Notes under the pieces: model-generated
The model's input: the letters and a program-made list of their open reading frames with translations, nothing else
What the model was told of the DNA's origin: nothing
The model's database searches: none
Made by a program: the position numbers and the translations under genes
Assembly: GCF_039909015.1 (NCBI RefSeq)
Contig: NZ_CP150919.1
Span: 2,456,501-2,520,500 of the forward strand
Reading direction: 5' to 3'
Origin: Pseudomonas grandcourensis
GTDB lineage: Bacteria > Pseudomonadota > Gammaproteobacteria > Pseudomonadales > Pseudomonadaceae
Length of the DNA: 64,000 bases
In this document: piece by piece, positions 59,767 through 64,000 of the stretch
How positions within the stretch are numbered: position 1 is the first letter of the stretch
How the letters are laid out: each line of letters starts with the position of its first letter

Positions 59767-60429
59767 TTGTCCGATCACCCTGTTTTCAACTCGACTTACC
59801 GTGCCTTTCTGTTCGACATGGACGGTACCGTCCTGACCTCCATTGCCGCCGCCGAGCGGGTCTGGACCACCTGGGCGGTGCGCCATGGTGTCGATGTCGA
59901 GACCTTCCTGCCGACCATTCATGGTGCCCGCGCCATCGACACCATCAGGCGCCTGGGCTTGCCCGGGGTGGATGCCGAGGCGGAAGCCGCGTGGATTACC
60001 GAAGCGGAAATCGACGACGTCGACGGGGTGTTGGAGGTGGCTGGCGCGGCGAAGTTCTTGCGGTCCTTGCCGGCCGGCCAATGGGCCATCGTCACTTCCG
60101 CCCCGCGGGAACTGGCGTTGCGGCGGATGGCGGCAGCGGGGATTCCCGAGCCTGCCGTCATGATCACCGCCGAGGATGTGACCGCCGGTAAACCGGACCC
60201 CGCGGGTTACCGCCTCGCGGCCCGACGCCTGGGTGTCGAGCCTGGGCAGTGCCTGGTTTTTGAAGACGCCACGGTGGGGATTCTGGCGGCCGAGGCGGCG
60301 GGGGCGGACTTGATGATTGTCACGGCGACCCATGAGCAGCCGATCGAGACGCCGCATGCGACGTTGGCAAGCTATGAGTCGGTGCGGGTTCTGGTGGAAG
60401 CCGAAGGTCTGCGTCTGCACGCCGTCTAA
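59767..60429 (+). CDS. HAD-family sugar phosphatase-like hydrolase
   Basis: 220 residues of HAD subfamily IA. Motif I is FLFDMDGTV (Asp17 and Asp19), motif II WAIVTSAPRE, motif III KPDPAGY and motif IV VFEDATVGILAAEAAG. It resembles YfbT/HxpA-type phosphatases that clear sugar phosphates. The start is TTG with GAGG nine bases upstream, as no ATG fits. It follows the receiver gene on the same strand but is probably independent. Confidence 0.88.
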   Translation: MSDHPVFNSTYRAFLFDMDGTVLTSIAAAERVWTTWAVRHGVDVETFLPTIHGARAIDTIRRLGLPGVDAEAEAAWITEAEIDDVDGVLEVAGAAKFLRSLPAGQWAIVTSAPRELALRRMAAAGIPEPAVMITAEDVTAGKPDPAGYRLAARRLGVEPGQCLVFEDATVGILAAEAAGADLMIVTATHEQPIETPHATLASYESVRVLVEAEGLRLHAV

Positions 60430-60448
60430 TGTTGGATCAGTGTTCCTG

Positions 60449-61108
60449 TCAGTAAAGCCCGGGGATCAACCGCCAACTGCGGGCGCAATAGGCGTCGTAT
60501 TCACTGCCGAACTGCGCCCTCAGCAAGGCTTCTTCCGAGTGAATGCGCGCGATCAGCGGGATCAGCGTCAGCGCTACCAATATCAGCCCGACAGCAGAAC
60601 GAAAGGCCAGTGCCCAACCCAGGCCGATGACCATCATCCCCAGATAGCTGGGGTTGCGCAGGTTGCGGTAGATCCCCTCGGTGACCAGTCTATGCCCCGG
60701 CTGAATCGCCACCAGCCCGCTGAAGCGCTTGCCCAGCACAAACACCGGCCACAACCGCAGTGCCCCGCCCAGGATGAACAACAGTGCGCCGAGCCAGCGC
60801 ACGCCTTCACCGCCAAACGTCCAGAAATCGATGCGGTCGGTATAGGCCGGCAGAAAGCCGCTCAGCAACCCGATCACGCCGAAAGCCGGGAGGACCCAGC
60901 GGTTGGCCCGGTCTTCGCGTTCCCCCGAACTCAGGTTGACCTCGGTGAACAGAGAAGCGACAGCCATGATCAGGGTGGCCAGGGCAACGACGACCAGTGA
61001 GCCGTGGCTGAAATAGGCTATGAAACCACCCAGCCCCCAGATCGCCAGGGCGAGGTAGGCGAGGGTGCTGACGACGGCGAAAAACGCCAGTTTGGCCGAA
61101 ATTTTCAT
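60449..61108 (-). CDS. Isoprenylcysteine/phospholipid-methyltransferase-like membrane protein
   Basis: 219 residues with about five membrane helices and the C-terminal ICMT-like SAM-binding region: GHRLVTEGIYRNLRNPSYLG, then ARIHSEEALLRAQFGSEYDAY. These motifs characterise the ICMT/PEMT superfamily of methyltransferases in bacterial membranes, whose substrates are mostly unknown. GGAGG precedes the ATG at 61108. It converges on the HAD gene with a 19-nt gap. Confidence 0.88.
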   Translation of the reverse strand: MKISAKLAFFAVVSTLAYLALAIWGLGGFIAYFSHGSLVVVALATLIMAVASLFTEVNLSSGEREDRANRWVLPAFGVIGLLSGFLPAYTDRIDFWTFGGEGVRWLGALLFILGGALRLWPVFVLGKRFSGLVAIQPGHRLVTEGIYRNLRNPSYLGMMVIGLGWALAFRSAVGLILVALTLIPLIARIHSEEALLRAQFGSEYDAYCARSWRLIPGLY

Positions 61109-61180
61109 GGTGCCTCCAAAAGTAACCTCCATCAGGTTCAGTGTAGATACCGATGCTTCCCACGCTGAGCGGGGGAGCGA

Positions 61181-62125
61181 TCAAGGCACCTCTGCTCGCG
61201 CATTGCGCCGAATCACCTGCGGCGGTTGCCCGAACACCCGCAGGAAGGTTTCGCGCATGCGCCGACGGTCGGCGAACCCGGTTTCCAGGGCGATCTGGTC
61301 GAGTGTCAGGCGTCCGCGTTCGAGCATCTGTCGCGCCGCTTCCAGGCGCAGGTTTTCGACGGCCTTGGCCGGCGATTGCCCGGTTTCGGCGCGAAACGCC
61401 CGGCTGAATTGCCGGGGGCTGAGGTTGGCCACTTGCGCCAGTTGCTCCACCGAAAGGGTCTGGGCCAGGTGTTCCCGGGCGTAGCCGAGCACGGTCTGGA
61501 TGCGATCGGATTTCGGCTCCAGCTCCAGCAGCGCCGAGTGCTGCGACTGACCGCCCGCGCGGCGGTGGTACATCACCAGTTTCTGCGCCACGGCCCGGGC
61601 CAGCTCGGCGCCGTGGTCCTTTTCCACCATGGCCAGGGCGAGGTCGATGCCCGCCGTCATGCCGGCGGAGGTCCAGATCGAGCCATCGATCACGTAGATG
61701 CGATCGGCCTCGACCTTGATCGCCGGAAACCGCGCCTGCAGTTCCCGGGCGTAGGCCCAGTGGGTGGTGGCTCGCCGTCCATCGAGCAAGCCGGCCTGGG
61801 CCATGACGAACGCCCCGGAACAGATCGACGCCGTACGGCGAGCAGTGTTGATGCTGGCCCGCAGGTAATCCAGTACGACCTCGGGGGCCTGTTCGACGAT
61901 GGAGTCGCCACCGACCACGATCACCGTGTCGAACACGCGCCCGTCGAATGCCTCGGTACCGACACTCAGGCCGCCGGAGGCGCGCAGGTTGTGACCGTTT
62001 TCGGACAGCACGCGCACGTCATACAGCGTCTCGTTAGCACTGAAATTGGCGTATTCGAACACCGGCATGGCGGCCAGCGCCATGGACTGGAAACCCTCGA
62101 AAACCACGAACGCCACGCTGATCAT
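61181..62125 (-). CDS. GlxA-type AraC-family regulator (DJ-1/PfpI plus HTH)
   Basis: 314 residues. The N-terminal ~170 residues have a DJ-1/PfpI-like fold with the nucleophile-elbow region RTASICSGAFVMAQAGLLDG (Cys near residue 102). The C-terminal ~100 residues are an AraC HTH pair (LSVEQLAQVANLSPRQFSRA, then LDQIALETGFADRRRMRETF). Such regulators sense small metabolites and often control nearby dehydrogenases. It is divergent from the SDR gene across a 124-bp gap and is its likely activator. Confidence 0.93.
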   Translation of the reverse strand: MISVAFVVFEGFQSMALAAMPVFEYANFSANETLYDVRVLSENGHNLRASGGLSVGTEAFDGRVFDTVIVVGGDSIVEQAPEVVLDYLRASINTARRTASICSGAFVMAQAGLLDGRRATTHWAYARELQARFPAIKVEADRIYVIDGSIWTSAGMTAGIDLALAMVEKDHGAELARAVAQKLVMYHRRAGGQSQHSALLELEPKSDRIQTVLGYAREHLAQTLSVEQLAQVANLSPRQFSRAFRAETGQSPAKAVENLRLEAARQMLERGRLTLDQIALETGFADRRRMRETFLRVFGQPPQVIRRNARAEVP

Positions 62126-62249
62126 GGATCTGTCCTCAAACAGTGATGTCCTGAAAACGTACTTTAAACGTCATTTGAGACGGGCGTAAGTCCCTTTATA
62201 ACGGTGTGCACCCGGCGAATCTCTCGCCTCACCGTAGAGGAATTGCACC

Positions 62250-63041
62250 ATGGCGCTTTCATCCAAAGGCACTGCACTGATCACCGGCGCTTCTTCGGGC
62301 ATCGGCGCGGTGTATGCCGACCGCCTGGCCCGACAGGGTTACGACCTGATTCTGGTGGCCCGCAGCCAGGGCAAGCTCAATGCCCTGGCCAACCAATTGA
62401 GCGACGAAACCGGGCGCACCGTGGAGGTGGTGGCCGCCGACCTGACGAACAAGGCGGATGCGCTGCGGGTCGAACAGATCCTGCAAAACGACGCCAGCAT
62501 CACCTTGTTGGTCAACAACGCCGGAGTCGGTGCCGTCATGCCGCTGCTCGGCAGTCCCGTGGATGACATGGAGGCGATGATCAACCTCAACGTGACGGCG
62601 TTGATGCGCCTGGCCTATGCCGCCGTACCCGGCTTCGTCGCCCGGGGCGCCGGTACCGTGATCAACATCGCCTCCATCGTCGCCATCGCCCCGGAAATCC
62701 TCAACGGCGTGTACGGCGGGACCAAGGCGTTCGTCTTGAGCCTGAGCCAGTCGATGCAGCATGAACTGGCGGACAAAGGCCTGCGCATCCAGGCGGTGTT
62801 GCCGGGGGCGACCGCGACCGATTTCTGGAGCGAGGCCGGCAACCCGGTGGAAAACCTGCCGAAGGACATCGTGATGTCCGCCGAAGAGATGGTCGATGCC
62901 GCGCTCGTTGGCCTGGCGGCTGGCGAAGTGGTAACCATTCCCGGGCTGCACGACGGCAGCCAGTGGGATCGTTACGAGGCCCAGCGCAAGACGTTGTCCG
63001 GGTTGTTTGGCAATAGCGTGGCGGCGCCGCGTTATCGCTGA
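62250..63041 (+). CDS. SDR-family oxidoreductase
   Basis: 263 residues, a classical short-chain dehydrogenase. ALITGASSGIGAVYADRLA is the NAD(P) motif, LLVNNAGVGA the NNAG motif, NIASIVAIAP carries the catalytic Ser and GVYGGTKAFVLS the YxxxK pair. AGG-AATTGCACC precedes the ATG. It is likely controlled by the divergent GlxA regulator. The substrate cannot be inferred. Confidence 0.92.
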   Translation: MALSSKGTALITGASSGIGAVYADRLARQGYDLILVARSQGKLNALANQLSDETGRTVEVVAADLTNKADALRVEQILQNDASITLLVNNAGVGAVMPLLGSPVDDMEAMINLNVTALMRLAYAAVPGFVARGAGTVINIASIVAIAPEILNGVYGGTKAFVLSLSQSMQHELADKGLRIQAVLPGATATDFWSEAGNPVENLPKDIVMSAEEMVDAALVGLAAGEVVTIPGLHDGSQWDRYEAQRKTLSGLFGNSVAAPRYR

Positions 63042-63145
63042 GACGGTCACCCCGAGGCCGGGTGAACTAAACTTGCATGAGAGGACCGTTCACCGCTGGC
63101 TCGTTGACCTGTTCGGCGAGCCGGTGGCGTGTAACAGGAGCCGAC

Positions 63146-64000
63146 ATGCTTCACATCCGAACGCCTTTGATCCTGCACCCTGGCCTCTCGACCCCGACCC
63201 GCCGTATCTGGCTGAAACTGGAAAACCTGCAACCCAGCGGCTCGTTCAAATTACGCGGCATGGGCTTGCTGTGCAGCCGGGCTCAGCAGCAGGGCAAGCG
63301 CAAGGTGGTCTGTCCCTCCGCCGGGAACGCGGGACTGGCCACGGCCATGGCCGCTGCGTGCCTGGGGCTCAAGGCATGCATCGTGGTACCGCACACCACC
63401 CCGCAAAGCACCCGGACGCGGATCAGCAATACCGGCGCCGAGGTGATCGTGCACGGCAAGGTCTGGGACGAAGCCAATCAACGGGCACAGGAACTCGCCC
63501 AGGACCCGCGCAGTGAATTCGTGCCGGCCTTCGACCACCCGCTGTTGTGGGAAGGGCACAGCACCATGGTCGATGAAATCCTTGAAGACTGCCCGCCAGT
63601 GGATGTGCTGGTGACATCGGTGGGCGGCGGTGGCTTGCTGGCGGGGCTGCTCACCGGACTGATTCGTCATCGGCACACCGATTGCCGCATCGTAGCCTGC
63701 GAAACCGAAGGCGCGGCGTCGTTCGCCGCGGCGGTGGCGGCCGGGCACCCGGTCAAACTGGCGAAAATCGACACCGTCGCTACCTCCCTGGGCGCCGCGC
63801 AAGTGGCCGCCTGGCCGGTCAGGCACATCGGCGATTTCCCCTATGAGTGCGTGGTGCTCAGTGATGATGAGGCGATCATGGGCGTGGTGCGTTACGCCAA
63901 TGATTTGCGACAGCTGGTCGAACCAGCGTGCGGGGTTTCATTGGCGATTGCCTACCTGGATCACCCGGCGATTGCCGACGCCCGTGACGTGGTGATCGTG
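63146..64000 (+). CDS. PLP-dependent serine/threonine dehydratase-like enzyme, truncated at the right edge
   Basis: 285 codons are visible before the window ends, with no stop. The opening MLHIRTPLILHPGLS, the lysine motif PSGSFKLRGMG (Schiff-base Lys near residue 36), CPSAGNAGLATAMAAA and TSVGGGGLLAGLLTG are the hallmarks of the fold-II PLP dehydratases. It deaminates Ser/Thr or a related hydroxy amino acid. AGGAG precedes the ATG. It is the last visible gene; the C-terminus lies outside. Confidence 0.9.
   Translation, partial: MLHIRTPLILHPGLSTPTRRIWLKLENLQPSGSFKLRGMGLLCSRAQQQGKRKVVCPSAGNAGLATAMAAACLGLKACIVVPHTTPQSTRTRISNTGAEVIVHGKVWDEANQRAQELAQDPRSEFVPAFDHPLLWEGHSTMVDEILEDCPPVDVLVTSVGGGGLLAGLLTGLIRHRHTDCRIVACETEGAASFAAAVAAGHPVKLAKIDTVATSLGAAQVAAWPVRHIGDFPYECVVLSDDEAIMGVVRYANDLRQLVEPACGVSLAIAYLDHPAIADARDVVIV

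Overview
The window looks like the chromosome of a fluorescent-group Pseudomonas. The DNA is GC-rich and the genes are densely packed. Intergenic gaps repeatedly carry the GTAGGAGCGAGCCTGCTCGC-type REP pairs typical of that group, and the gene families (RES/Xre toxin-antitoxin, MXKDX protein, Dpp-type ABC importer with porin, GlxA-type AraC regulator) fit. No rRNA, tRNA, insertion sequence, CRISPR array or phage gene was seen. Species cannot be fixed from the sequence alone.

Layout. 0-3 kb: a minus-strand operon for a glutamine synthetase-like ligase, an aldehyde dehydrogenase and an iron alcohol dehydrogenase (cut by the window edge), probably an amine or amino-alcohol route through gamma-glutamyl intermediates. 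3-9 kb: a PhoB-type/TolB-like/TPR regulator facing an operon of SDR, cupin and an EmrAB-like pump. 9-15 kb: a secreted protein made of seven 13-residue repeats, a RES/Xre toxin-antitoxin pair with a visible promoter and operator, an ArnT-like membrane glycosyltransferase and a chemotaxis receptor. 15-16.4 kb: an accessory patch with a decayed gene, an AT-rich small gene and a YceI gene fragment. 16.4-31.7 kb: two very similar ~1,130-residue multicopper oxidases with unusual long N-termini and Ig/cadherin-like C-termini. One sits beside an intact yceI-family gene and the other beside the broken YceI copy. Between them lie msrA, a GGDEF/EAL protein, a zinc-ribbon membrane protein, a MATE pump and a phosphoribosyltransferase.

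32-39 kb: a GNAT protein, a P1 (DmpA-like) peptidase with an orphan polyamine-type binding protein and a divergent LuxR regulator, an rRNA-methyltransferase-like protein, then a cytochrome b / molybdopterin oxidoreductase / MXKDX-repeat operon. 39.5-44 kb: a formaldehyde-activating-enzyme homologue followed by an aldo/keto reductase, an aldehyde dehydrogenase and an MFS transporter, with a palindromic candidate operator upstream. 44-52 kb: LysR, porin and a complete Dpp-type ABC importer with a Tat-type binding protein. 52-59 kb: a second LysR followed by aldehyde dehydrogenase, MFS, enolase-superfamily and GMC oxidoreductase genes, which read as one catabolic unit for an unknown hydroxy- or sugar-acid-like substrate. 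59-64 kb: response regulator, HAD phosphatase, ICMT-like methyltransferase, GlxA regulator divergent from an SDR, and a PLP-dependent dehydratase cut by the right edge.

The most noteworthy features are the duplicated multicopper oxidase/YceI segment, the Fae-homologue operon with its candidate operator, the 13-residue repeat protein and the decayed accessory patch at 15-16.4 kb. All functions are read from sequence motifs and context. No searches were run.
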